Assembly: GCA_951394045.1 (NCBI GenBank)
Contig: OX595986.1
Coordinates: 2,385,534-2,449,533, forward strand
Reading direction: 5' to 3'
From: Nitzschia sp. DOCU1
Taxonomy: Eukaryota; Bacillariophyta; Bacillariophyceae; Bacillariales; Bacillariaceae
DNA: 64,000 nucleotides
Every line of letters starts with the position of its first letter. Positions within the stretch are counted from its first letter, which is position 1. The position numbers and the translations under genes are program-made. The notes under the pieces are model-generated. The model worked only from the letters and a program-made list of their open reading frames with translations. It was not told the DNA's origin and made no database searches. Below, one piece after another: positions 43,898 through 53,927 of the stretch.

Positions 43898-44602
43898 CGT
43901 TCTCGCAAGATCTTCAGTGGGATAGGCTTATATTCGTGGAGAGACAAAAAGAAGTATCGTTCAAGAAGTGGAACGCTTTTCTAGACTCTGTGTTAGCATG
44001 CCGGAATAAATTTGAAAGTGAGAAGACGATGCTGGTGCCACAAGCATCAACACACCAAAAGACCACGCCGAGAGGTCCGAGAAAAACGCGATCTTTGATG
44101 AGAATCTTTCCTGCTTTAGGGGCAAGTAAAATGGGGAGGGCTTCGAATGGAACTATCCCCCTTTAGCGGATTTGACTAAATAGAGCCTTTGACCAACTTT
44201 GACCTCTTCGACCTATACTACCCGCCTGCCCGCCTGCCGGTTCTCAAAGATCGCGCCCAAAGGAGCAACGCCCGGCGCGAACAAAGTGCTAAAAAGTAGA
44301 CGGAGGCGCAAAAAATGACAGTCCCACCGCCGATGAAAACGCGAAGCCGATAACAAATTCCGTTCGGGTTGGGAGGACCAGAAGGGGAGTAGACGATGGG
44401 GCAAACAAATCCGAGCTGAATAGAGGCACGGGCAAGGGAGTACCCGATGGGCCGGTTGAAGGCAAGATACCGGGTCATAAAATGAACCACGTTCGAACGT
44501 CCTTTGGTGGAAGACCACATTAATGTGTATTGGGAGTAACCAATTCCTATTATCTTAACAATATTTCAAACTTTACTGCTAACATCAAAGTTACAAGTCA
44601 AC
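43898..44602. promoter_or_regulatory. Divergent promoter region
   Basis: 705 bp upstream of succinyl-CoA ligase. Three TTGAC boxes cluster near 44165-44210. The minus-strand open frame at 44213-44520 has no recognisable content. Confidence 0.4.
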
Positions 44603-46067
44603 ATGCTCGCTGCCAACTTTCGAAAGTCCTTGGCCAGGCAAATTCCCAGAGCTTTTGCCCCGACAGCGACTGTGGCGAGTGGGGGAAGAGTTCGCAACCT
44701 CAATGTTCAAGAGTACGTTAGCATGGAACTTATGCGACAGTACGAACTCCCCACTCCTGTTTGCTACACAGCAACTACACCAGCCCAGGCGGAACAGATT
44801 TACGCGAAACTAAATCCTCGTAAGTCGATTGGAAGAATGTTCGGCATTTTCAAGGGTGCTCTCGTCTCTAACCCACTCCCACTTTTTCGCAACTCGTTCA
44901 GCAAGCAATAATGACTCTCAGAACAATGATGGCGAAGCAGCCATAATCAAAGCCCAAGTTCTAACTGGTGGGCGTGGCAAGGGCCATTTCGATAATGGCT
45001 TCAAGGGAGGTGTAAAGTTCCTCACCTCAGCTTCCCAAGCTCGCAGCGTTGCATCGCAAATGCTTGGGGCTAAATTAATTACAAAACAAGCTCCGAATGG
45101 ACTACAGTGCGACAAAGTCCTGCTGCGAGAATGCTTTGACCTGGAACGGGAACTTTATCTTTCAATCATCCTAGATCGTCAGTCGGGAGGCCCTCTTCTC
45201 GTAGCCAGTCCCTGTGGTGGCATGTCCATCGAGGAGGTTGCAGAGACCAATCCAGAACAAATCTTTGCGGAATCCATTAATGTCGTGACTGGCATTACTG
45301 ATGAGCAATGCCAAAGAGTCGCTTCTAATCTTGGTTTTGCCCAAGGCACGCCCCTATACAATCAATGTGTGGCGCTCGCGCGGAATCTATATGAAATGTT
45401 TGTTGACACTGACAGCCTACAAGTCGAGATCAACCCCTTGGCACAAACCCCTCAAGGCAAACTTGTGGTGGCGGACGCCAAGGTGGTCATCGATGACCGG
45501 GCTTCTGAACGACAAGAACACATCTTTGAGCAAAGGGACTTTAGCCAAGAAGATCCCCGCGAAGTAGTGGCCAGTCAACATGGCTTCAACTACGTGGGTA
45601 TGGACGGCAACGTGGGATGCTTGGTTAATGGTGCTGGCCTATCCATGGCCACCATGGACTTGCTCAAGCTCAAAGGCGGCGCTCCCGCATGCTTTCTAGA
45701 TGTGGGTGGCGCTGCGGAACAAGAGTCCATTGATGGGGCCTTTGAAATTATGGATTGGGATGACAACGTCGACGTTATCTTCGTCAACATTTTCGGCGGA
45801 ATTGTCCGGTGTGACATGATAGCTGAAGGATTGATCCACGCCTTTGCAAAAGGCAAGGTATCCAAACCGACTGTTGTACGCTTAGAAGGCAACAATGCCA
45901 AGAAAGGCATTGAAATCCTGGAAGCTGCCGGAATACCCATGATGATGGTGCAACACGACTGGGAAACTGCAGCAAACAAAGTCGTCGAGATTGCGAAGAC
46001 ATCACAAGAGTACAGTCAGTTGATGGAAGACTCCGAGATGCCTCTACTTTTTGCCAACGGCAAGTGA
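44603..46067 (+). CDS. Succinyl-CoA ligase beta subunit, mitochondrial
   Basis: Two exons, 44603-44819 and 44902-46067 (donor gtaagt, acceptor tcag), give 460 residues. The first ~30 residues (MLAANFRKSLARQIPRAF) are a typical mitochondrial presequence. The ATP-grasp part begins with LNVQEYVSMELMRQYELP and continues with AQVLTGGRGKGHFDNGFKGGV and INPLAQTPQGKLVVADAKVVID. The C-terminal ligase domain has GCLVNGAGLSMATMDLLKLKGG, ANFLDVGG-type ACFLDVGGAA and VNIFGGIVRCDMIAEGL. It makes ATP or GTP from succinyl-CoA in the TCA cycle with the alpha subunit. It converges with carnitine acetyltransferase copy 3. Confidence 0.95.
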
Positions 46068-46364
46068 GCAAGCCGTTCGCTGCTAAATTCGAAAGCGGGG
46101 CACAACGACATACTTCCACTTTGTCTCTGGGCCCACCGGCCAGTGTAAGAGAACTTTAACAACCAAAAATAATATGGCACTGGGCATGGAAATGGGACCA
46201 CAGTCAGCACACATCCGTCCTGAACACTTCAGGCTACGTCTGCCTCCTTCCACTACAATAATTTTGAATAGAATACAGCATCATTTAGTCAACGACTTCA
46301 AACATTATCTACCAGCAACATACTATGTACGAAGACGGCGAGAGAAATTGTGAAGTATTCTAAA

Positions 46365-48708
46365 TTATGGTGTGCTGTTCTCCTTTTCCGCATCGAGAAT
46401 TTCCCCGATTTCCTGCAAGGCTTGCTCGAGCAAGGTGCAGAATGGACGGGCATAGTTGTTTTCTTTTCGAGAAGTAACAGTGTAGACGAAGGAATCTTTT
46501 TCGGCATTGAAGCCAACCCCGAGACCATCGTCCTCGACGGGTCCGAATCCTGGAAGGAACACGACAGAACTTGTCGATAGACGGAATTTCTTGGATCGCT
46601 GAAAGAGAGGATCCGAGAAGAGTTTGGGCGCCTCTTCTCCATCCTCCAGCAAATTGGAAAGCCCAAAGAGATGTCTATCTACACCCCGGCCCATGCATGC
46701 TTTAGATTGGTACTCACCAATTTTAGACGCTGCAGTCTTGAGTGCGTCGAGCTTGTCTTGTGCCGTGGCCTTATCATCGGACATGGTCTTTACAAAGGCT
46801 AGAGTCTCGGGCAAGACGGGTCTCGTTCCTTCCGTTCTGCCATGAAGAAATCCTCTGGTGGAAGCTGCCTCGTACGTAGCAACCATTTTGCCAAAAAGCC
46901 GATAGCCCGCGAGTTGGATCGCCAACTGTGCCAACAATGGCCCATCATAACCCCATTGTTTGGCTTTCTTCTTGCCAAAGGCTGAGAACTGCACCGTATC
47001 GAGGTCATAATCAGCCGATAGCTCTTCGTGGTGTCGACGCGCCTTTTCTGAAAGCTGCGATGCTAGTTGAAAAAGAGCCGGGTCGTTCCAACATTCGGCA
47101 AAGACGTTGGAGACACCAGCGTCGATATCCTCATCAGCGACGGCAACGTTGCTGTCGGTGGCTTCGAGTCCATTGGTCGAGTCTTCAACGCTGTATCGTT
47201 TCGCGAGACGAGAGTACGTTGTCTTGACGATGCGCTGAATCACAGTAATGACAGGAGCCGCATCGACCATTGAATGTTCGCCTTGATAGGCAACATGTCC
47301 ATTTCGAGTGACAAGAATTTGCATAGGCTTGTCGAACCAGCGGTTGGAACCCGATTGAGATCCACCGTGCCAAAAATTGAGGGCCTTGTCCGTCATTGTA
47401 CCTGGAGCCTGATTAACCATAAAGACATACCATCAGTCACTCTTGTGAATATCATGAAATGATTCGACAATCAAAACGCTCTGTTCATGAAGAACTTACC
47501 TCGTCATCTAGATTCAAAATAAAGGCAGCACTTTCTACGAGTTCGAGTGCCTCTTCCATGGCAGGCGATTGCTCGATAAGAGCCGTTCGAGCCTCTGTCC
47601 ACTCGTCGCGTGGAAGACTAGTACACCAACCAAGCTGTGGCCACTTGTTCAAGGTAGCAGTCTCGGCCATTTTCTGACACTGCTCCAGCCGTGCTTGCAA
47701 CACTGGCAGGGGCAACGGATCTTCGTTCTCATCTACAATGTCAACGGCAAAGAACTGTCCCTTCACGGCCACAATCGCATGACTGTATCTAGCAGGATCA
47801 TACAAATGATAGACATCTTGTTCTGGCATTGGGATGCGGGACGCATGGAACATGTACTTGAATCCAACACTGCAAAGTGGTGCGTTGCCAGCCGCCGTGT
47901 CGGGTTCCAACGTGCCACTGCAAATCAGCTTGCGACTTTCTGCCACTGCATGTAGAATGGCTGCCCCCCGCAATAGACCAGCAGGACAAGCGTCGTCTTT
48001 TGGTTGTAAATTCGGGTCATCCGGCACCATGAGATAATACGAAACGTGATGCGACAATGGCTTTCGATATTGCAAATAGGCTTGTGTCTGCCACCAAGCT
48101 TGGACCCAGGAAGTGTCCGTCTGACTATTCGCATGTTCTACAAGACGCTGGTGCAAGTGCTCGGCTTCGGAAGGAAAGTCTTGCCAAGCCTTGATAAAAT
48201 CCTGAACCAAGGCTTCTTCTTTTTCGTCTTCTTGTGTGCATGCCAGAGGTACGACAGTAGGCAACAGGCGATGAACCGTCTCGTTCAATGATGGAACGGG
48301 TAACTTGGGTAACACAAAGGGATCCACGAGAACATCAGCAGTCATGGTTGTGTTTGTCATGTTGAATCCGCTCGCTGTTGCTCGTTGTCGACTGTACAGA
48401 GGTCCTCCAATGTGCTCTTCCAAGTACAGATCTTTCTGGTAGTCACCCGTGGCTAAGACTTTGCCGTTGGGGCCTCCAAACGGCCATGGCTTGAACACGG
48501 ACGATCTTGGACGTGCCAGTCTACTTTTGGTGTCTGGAAAGCTTTGTGCATCTCCTCGATACCAGAGTGCCAAGCTCTTTCTGGTCGTGGACGTTGTCCA
48601 TTTTGTGGGACAAGGAGAAAATGCTGCTACCAGCAGTGACGTCGAAGAAAGTGGCAGCAACAAGAATGCAATCCAATGAATGACGATAATGGTAAAGAAT
48701 GAGTTCAT
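46365..48708 (-). CDS. CRAT: Carnitine O-acetyltransferase copy 3, predicted plastid-targeted
   Basis: Two exons on the minus strand, 48708-47500 and 47408-46365 (donor gtaagt, acceptor atcag); 750 residues. Carnitine acyltransferase blocks: HIGGPLYSRQRA, LPKLPVPSLNETVHRLLPT, GFKYMFHASRIP, NRWFDKPMQ, catalytic His in GEHSMVDAAP (Gly after Asp replaced by Ala), RGVDRHLFGLSN, STSSVVFLPGFG. It is the most divergent of the three copies and lacks both introns shared by copies 1 and 2; its own intron lies after LNLDDE. The N-terminus is a clear signal peptide (FFTIIVIHWIAFLLLPL) ending in LLVAAFSP, a good diatom plastid motif with cleavage between Ala 29 and Phe 30, then a Thr/Lys/Arg-rich transit-like stretch. 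No peroxisomal ending (KENSTP). Confidence 0.9.
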
Positions 48709-49273
48709 GTCTGTCCTATTATTCAAAGGATGAGAGGCTTGTGGTGGTGGTAGGTTGTTGTTGATGATGATGACTCTGATTTGTGAGATTGAATTCCAAC
48801 AAGAAGCAAAAGCTAAACAGTGTGTTCGTGCCTCATCCATTCCCTTCTGGCGCTCGGAAGTATTTTTAACGCGCAAAGTAGGAAACAACGACGTACGAAA
48901 CGTTGGAAATTATACATTAAATTAGGGGTACTTGGTACGGGAGGACCCATAAAACGGACTTTCAAGAAATTTTTAAACGTAGTTACTTACAGACGGATAC
49001 CCGGTATCCTTTCTGCGTTTCTTGATGTTGGCCCGCGCTTTGCCATATCTTTTGGAAGTTCGGGTTGCGAGCGGGTTCGCTTTTCTGGCCCCAAAACCGC
49101 GGAAGATCCAAGCAGATAGTATCGAGAGGGGAGGACTGCAGAACCCTTTTTTGCTCTCGCCGCTCGTCGTCGGAATGCATGAACTGATGATAACGACGAC
49201 AACACACACATTATATCCTTTTGAATCCCAAAAGCAAAAAATCATACTTACTTACCTGCGACGATTGGTGATC
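48709..49273. promoter_or_regulatory. Shared divergent promoter, CRAT copy 3 / carnitine carrier
   Basis: 565 bp between two head-to-head genes whose products should act together on acetyl-carnitine. The arrangement would allow joint control. No specific site is identified. Confidence 0.5.
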
Positions 49274-50627
49274 ATGAGGCAATCATCGTTACTCTCGTCG
49301 TCATCTCGTTTCTTGCTATTCGGTCTCGTGTTTGCCATTGCTGTGGCATGGCTAGCACCCAAGGTTTCTGCTACCGATCTCAAACCATGGATCACCAATT
49401 TGCATAGCTTTGCGGGGGGAGGTACGTCCAGCTGTCTTTTTGTGACGAATCAAACTAACATGTACTTACGGTTGATACCGCTCCAAACATGTTAGGCGTC
49501 GGAGGCATTTGTTCCGTTTTGGTAGGTCACCCACTCGACTTGGTCAAAGTACGCCTACAAACTTCAAAATCGGCTGTTGTCAAAGGAAAAAAGGAAAAAA
49601 CTCCTGGAACCTTCGCGACATTATGGAGTATTGTTCAAACCGAAGGTTTTGGTGGTTTATATCGCGGAGTGGCGGCTCCGTTGGTGGCGGTAAGTAATAA
49701 ACTCATTATTCTGACGACCAGTTGTGGACGAACAAGAAAACGGAGCTTATCCAATGCTGTCTTCACAATCTTTCCATGAATTTAGGTAGCGCCTATTTGG
49801 GCTGTAAGCTTTTGGGGGTTTGACACTGGTGACAAACTTGTTCGAGCTATGGCACGCCTTGGGCCCGAAGCTCCCCTGAATTTAGTCCAGCTCTGCCTTG
49901 CCGGGGGATTTTCGGCCTTGCCCACTGCTCTTGTCATGGTACCGGTAAGTAGTAGTAGTTGCATCAAGAGTGATGTTGTGGACTATCTTGGTTTATGCTG
50001 ACGATTGCTTTTTGATCAACAGGCGGAGCGAATCAAATGCCTCCTCCAGATTCAACAAGAAGAAAGCTCAAGCGGTCAAGGAGGCAGCAATGCAGTAAAG
50101 TATAAGGGATTTCGTGATTGTGCTGGCAAAATATATGAAGAATCTGGATTAGCTGGCCTTTACAAAGGAATGGTTCTTACTTTGATGCGCGACGTCCCTG
50201 GATGCATGGTGAGTGGCCAGTACTGAAAATAACAATAGCGACCAGCGGGCCAAATGCGTCTTGCCGCCACGTGGGCAGTCCATCTCACTTACTCATGTTT
50301 CACACCCAGGTGTACTTTGGCGCATACACTCTGACCAGAAATGCAATGGGTGAATCGCCCATGTCGGCGTTGGTGGCCGGTGCCCTTGCAGGAGTCAGCT
50401 TCTGGCCCGTTGTTCTTCCCATGGATTGCTTGAAATCGAGATATCAAACGGCGCCTGATGGAACGTACAAAAGCATCGGGGAGGTTTATACGAAACTCTT
50501 GGAAGAAGAAGGTGGTCCAGCTGGACTCTTTCGAGGTATTGGGCCTGCCATGATTCGAGCTATGCCGGCTAATGCGATAAGCTTCTTGGGAGCCGAGTTG
50601 ACCAAGAAGGCCTTGGCCGGAATGTAG
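49274..50627 (+). CDS. Carnitine/acylcarnitine-type carrier (SLC25 family) with plastid-like presequence
   Basis: Five exons: 49274-49421, 49496-49689, 49786-49944, 50023-50208, 50310-50627; 334 residues. Three carrier repeats with signatures [14 protein letters not shown] and LPMDCLK. Family blocks match SLC25A20/CACT closely: [78 protein letters not shown]. This carrier class exchanges acylcarnitine for carnitine across the inner mitochondrial membrane. Unusually it has an N-terminal extension of ~45 residues: Ser/Arg start, hydrophobic core ([14 protein letters not shown]) and AVAWLAPK, which fits the plastid motif with Trp at +1. Mitochondrial carriers normally lack such presequences. It is head to head with acetyltransferase copy 3. 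Confidence 0.88.
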
Positions 50628-51194
50628 TAGCATGCCTGGTAGAGTGTTCTCTAGAGGAGAAATTGTAAATGGTAAGCTAGACAACATCCAATAATAGAAA
50701 CGATTACCAATCCTGTAACAGAATCACCAGGTTGTGCACGATCTCTCGGTGTAATATTCGCAGTAGACCACAATTGAAGAAAAGTATTCCAGAAAATATT
50801 TATCCAGTTTGCAGCCTAGCAGAATCTCAACTTTGCCACCCCTTACCAGAGTAGTCCCAGCGCAGTTAGAGAGACTGTAGAGGGAATTCATGGCCTTCCA
50901 TGGACAAGCAAAGCCTTGGACTTATTTTTTCATTAAAGACTGTCTATCTACCTGTAGTTAAAGTGAGCCCACTGACTGACTCGCTCGAGCCCATTATTGA
51001 CTGCTTCGACTGATATATCATCGTCCATCCATCAGATTTTTCGTCACGTCGGTGGCACCTCTATTACCGTCGTTGCTGGGAAGTGTAGTTCGTGTTGTTA
51101 TCATTATCAATCTCTCTCGTTCCTCTTCGCTACGTTGTGCGAATCACACTCTCTCTGTAACTCTCACCGGCGAAATATTTCAAAGAGATCGAGA
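50628..51194. other. Intergenic
   Basis: 567 bp between carrier and MOG1. It holds the 3' region of the former and the promoter of the latter. Nothing else is seen. Confidence 0.4.
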
Positions 51195-51761
51195 ATGTAC
51201 ACGGAACGACCCTTGTTTGGTGGTGCAATGTCGTGCGAAATTCCCAGTGCCTGGCGGGATGTATCCGATATTCGACCAGTTCCGAGTCACCAGGAAGTGT
51301 GGCACGAGCTGGAAGGTGCTGTGCTGGTGATAGAGATCTTACAACGACAACAAATTGACGATTTGAATGCGGCGCCCTTTTTCTTCAACGATCTGGCGGA
51401 GAACAACGGAATTGTGAATTCTAACGACGCCATGTTTCGGCCAATGACGACTGCGCCTCCGATTCAGATTGACGGTGCTATTGCTTGCGCTGGAGTAGGC
51501 TTTCAAAAAGTCGCCATGGAACGAGGATATGGCGTTGTTGACCAGAATATCGTACTACAACATCAAGAGCACCGATGGACGTATATGGAATTGTGTGTAT
51601 TGCGATTACCCCGAGTTGACACGGATCTACTTGTTACTATTACGAAGCCGTTGCCGAATCCAAACGAACCACCTGGAGCTGAAAGCGCCCTGTCGTGGAG
51701 TGATTCGTTTCAAAGAATTGTCTCTTCCATAAAGATCAGAGATTGGGAATTATTCGGGTAG
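51195..51761 (+). CDS. MOG1: MOG1/RanGRF, Ran release factor
   Basis: 188 residues from ATG 51195. The family N-terminus is clear: RPLFGGAMSCEIPSAWRDVSDIRPVPSHQEV, then VIEILQRQ and a mid-protein region ending in AMERGY. MOG1 binds Ran in the nucleus and promotes nucleotide release, supporting nuclear protein import. Length matches the family. An in-frame extension to 50997 exists but has no family resemblance. Confidence 0.9.
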   Translation: MYTERPLFGGAMSCEIPSAWRDVSDIRPVPSHQEVWHELEGAVLVIEILQRQQIDDLNAAPFFFNDLAENNGIVNSNDAMFRPMTTAPPIQIDGAIACAGVGFQKVAMERGYGVVDQNIVLQHQEHRWTYMELCVLRLPRVDTDLLVTITKPLPNPNEPPGAESALSWSDSFQRIVSSIKIRDWELFG

Positions 51762-51886
51762 CGTTAGGGGGCTCTTTTTCTTTCAGAGGATTCTGAAATC
51801 ACTAGCTGCTGCGCACACGACCCCTCTTCGAGTACAGGCTCCCACAACTTTAGAACAGACCTGGAGCATGTACCCAATAGTCTTTC

Positions 51887-53254
51887 TCAAGCGGGCAGAA
51901 ATACAGTTTGTAGATTTGTATCTGTATACCAAACGCGCCATTCTTTTCGGAACGGATCGTAGTAAGGGTTGACAGCCCCGAGAACGGACGGGTCGCTTCC
52001 ATATTTCTGTTCCAAATGACGCTCTAGATGAGATCGTTCACTTTCCATTTCCATGCGAACTTTCTTCAACGTGCCACCCCTTGCCCGCTGCTTTCGTCCT
52101 AGCAAAAGATTTTCTCCTGCCCCTGGAAACCGGGACAGGAACCGGCTAGACTCTGAGCAGCCCGCATCCTCAAGCAACGTGGCCTCTGTGGGCCGCAGAC
52201 CCCAGCCATCTAGGCTCAGTTGAGATAGGTCGACCAGTACGCACAACTTTTTGGCTAGTCGGCGAGCGACAAGAGAATGCCCCATATCCTCAAAGAAGCG
52301 AGTCGAATCTTTGCCAGAATGAACCATGAGAGTATCGGGTGACCCAGGGTGCGAATCCACAAAGGATGTAATGTCATAGATATGAGAATGGAGTCCCACC
52401 ATGCAATCCCCATTCGTATTTCTCCCGGCCAAAACGTAGTTAAGATAGGATTCCCCGAAACGAAAGTAAAAGTCCTTGTCGATCACAAAGGATCGATCGA
52501 GCGCAGAACGTTGCAGAGCTTGCTTTCCAGCAGACCAAGAATCGACAACCCAAGCATAATCCCGCTCCCAAAGTGCTCTCCAGATGGCATTGGAGGAGTT
52601 GGGTTCGTCTACCAAAGCCCGATGAGAACGGGAAACACAAGAGAGCGATATGACATCTCTGGGGTGCAAAAAAGAGGCAACGTGAACATAAACATCGGGG
52701 GGCAAATGATCGATAAATGGGTCATTGGATTGCACTCCCGCCCTGATGGAGACCACCTTCTTGGTATCTTGGTGATATAAGAATAACGCTACTGCAGCCA
52801 GGAGTGGTTCACCCGAATAAAAGTTGCCCACCCGCTCCAACAGATCAGTCGGTGTCACTTCCCCATGCAATAGTTTCGACGGAGAGGCATGCTCTTCTCC
52901 GTCTTCGTCATCACAAGGAAAAGAATGCATCCACATCGACGCCAAATGCACAATTGGTTGCCCAGAACAGTACATTCCAGCTTGGTCCAACAAATCTTCT
53001 GTCTCCTCTTCTATAGCATCCGATGATATGGAGCTATCAGGAGAAAGGGGGAGCTGGTCCGCTTCATTTTGCTCACCATCCACTGGGGCTTCCTCCTGAT
53101 GGAAGACTCGGTTGCAGCTCATCTCTCGCCGGAAAATGGTAACAGCACTTAGGACAGCCCCGAAGAGGAGGTGAATGCCGTACAATGCCATGTACTCATA
53201 GAACTCACCCCAGTCTTCAAACTTTCCGAGAAGTAGAGGCGACGCTGCCGACAT
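51887..53254 (-). CDS. F-box / cytochrome b5 domain fusion protein
   Basis: 455 residues from ATG 53254. One hydrophobic helix lies near the start (ALYGIHLLFGAVLSAVTIF, ~23-41). A ~24-residue motif occurs twice (DLLDQAGMYCSGQPIVHLAS and DLLERVGNFYSGEPLLAAVA). An F-box follows at ~181-232 (LPPDVYVHVASFLHPRDVIS, CVSRSHRAL, IWRALWERDY). Next is a cytochrome b5-like domain at ~285-342 with IYDITSFVDSHPG and GHSLVARRL; the two His (about 302 and 326) fit the axial haem ligands, although the HPGG becomes HPGS. The C-terminus is a charged helix. An F-box would link to SCF ubiquitin ligase; a haem domain could add redox or ligand sensing. It converges with MOG1 (125 bp gap). Confidence 0.8.
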   Translation of the reverse strand: MSAASPLLLGKFEDWGEFYEYMALYGIHLLFGAVLSAVTIFRREMSCNRVFHQEEAPVDGEQNEADQLPLSPDSSISSDAIEEETEDLLDQAGMYCSGQPIVHLASMWMHSFPCDDEDGEEHASPSKLLHGEVTPTDLLERVGNFYSGEPLLAAVALFLYHQDTKKVVSIRAGVQSNDPFIDHLPPDVYVHVASFLHPRDVISLSCVSRSHRALVDEPNSSNAIWRALWERDYAWVVDSWSAGKQALQRSALDRSFVIDKDFYFRFGESYLNYVLAGRNTNGDCMVGLHSHIYDITSFVDSHPGSPDTLMVHSGKDSTRFFEDMGHSLVARRLAKKLCVLVDLSQLSLDGWGLRPTEATLLEDAGCSESSRFLSRFPGAGENLLLGRKQRARGGTLKKVRMEMESERSHLERHLEQKYGSDPSVLGAVNPYYDPFRKEWRVWYTDTNLQTVFLPA

Positions 53255-53927
53255 ATTTCTCGAGGTCACCCAATCTTTGGTTTGCAGCACTGATTCAAAA
53301 ATAGGCGCTGGATGGAAGCCCCCCCCCACAAGGACCACAATGGAATAAAGCCAAGTAACAGCTCGATTTCCTCAAGTCAGATCTATCCTAATAGATCTGC
53401 AGCATACCGGTAGGGGAGGGAATGGAGCCTTCCTGTGGTTCCTGCCGACGGGAGACCCAGCAACAAAAGAACCCTACCAATCGGCCAGCAGTTGGGCAGC
53501 AACAACTGTTCCGTGTCAATAGTCCGCGAGAGAGTTGCTGAACGAGGAAGCACAGAGGGTAACCATGTTTAAGGCTCTAGAAACATTTCAATTAATCCAA
53601 TCGGAATAATGATAGTGAAAAAATTAACGAAGATGATTTTTACCGATACTGCAAAGCACTCGAAATTCAATGATTGACGGCGGACAGGGAAAGGGCAATA
53701 AATCCTCTCCTCTGGTGGAATCGTATGTACTACCATTGCTACATACGATTTAGACGACTGAGTTGTACATACGGTACTCCGTCTCTCTATTTTAACCCAG
53801 AAGCTTCTACAAAAAAGAAAAGTGACCGTCTCTAATCTTCGCTAGTTTTACGCATTTTAGAGCAGTAGCATACTACCAGGTAGTAGTAAAAACGAACAGG
53901 AGAGTCGTGCTGTGCCAGCTTCGGCGA
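53255..53927. other. Intergenic with hairpins
   Basis: About 670 bp between the F-box gene start and the kinase gene stop. It carries a perfect 11-bp inverted repeat at 53719-53750 and a 7-bp one at 53871-53885 (TACTACC/GGTAGTA). No gene is seen. Confidence 0.5.
53719..53750. repeat. Perfect inverted repeat, 11-bp stem and 10-bp loop
   Basis: AATCGTATGTA at 53719-53729 and TACATACGATT at 53740-53750 are exact reverse complements. It may be a transcript-end hairpin, a protein-binding palindrome or a small mobile-element remnant. Confidence 0.85.

Noticed and set aside
44213..44520. Two overlapping ~100-residue minus-strand frames upstream of succinyl-CoA ligase
   Set aside because: Both frames overlap on the same strand, lack recognisable content and sit in a promoter region.
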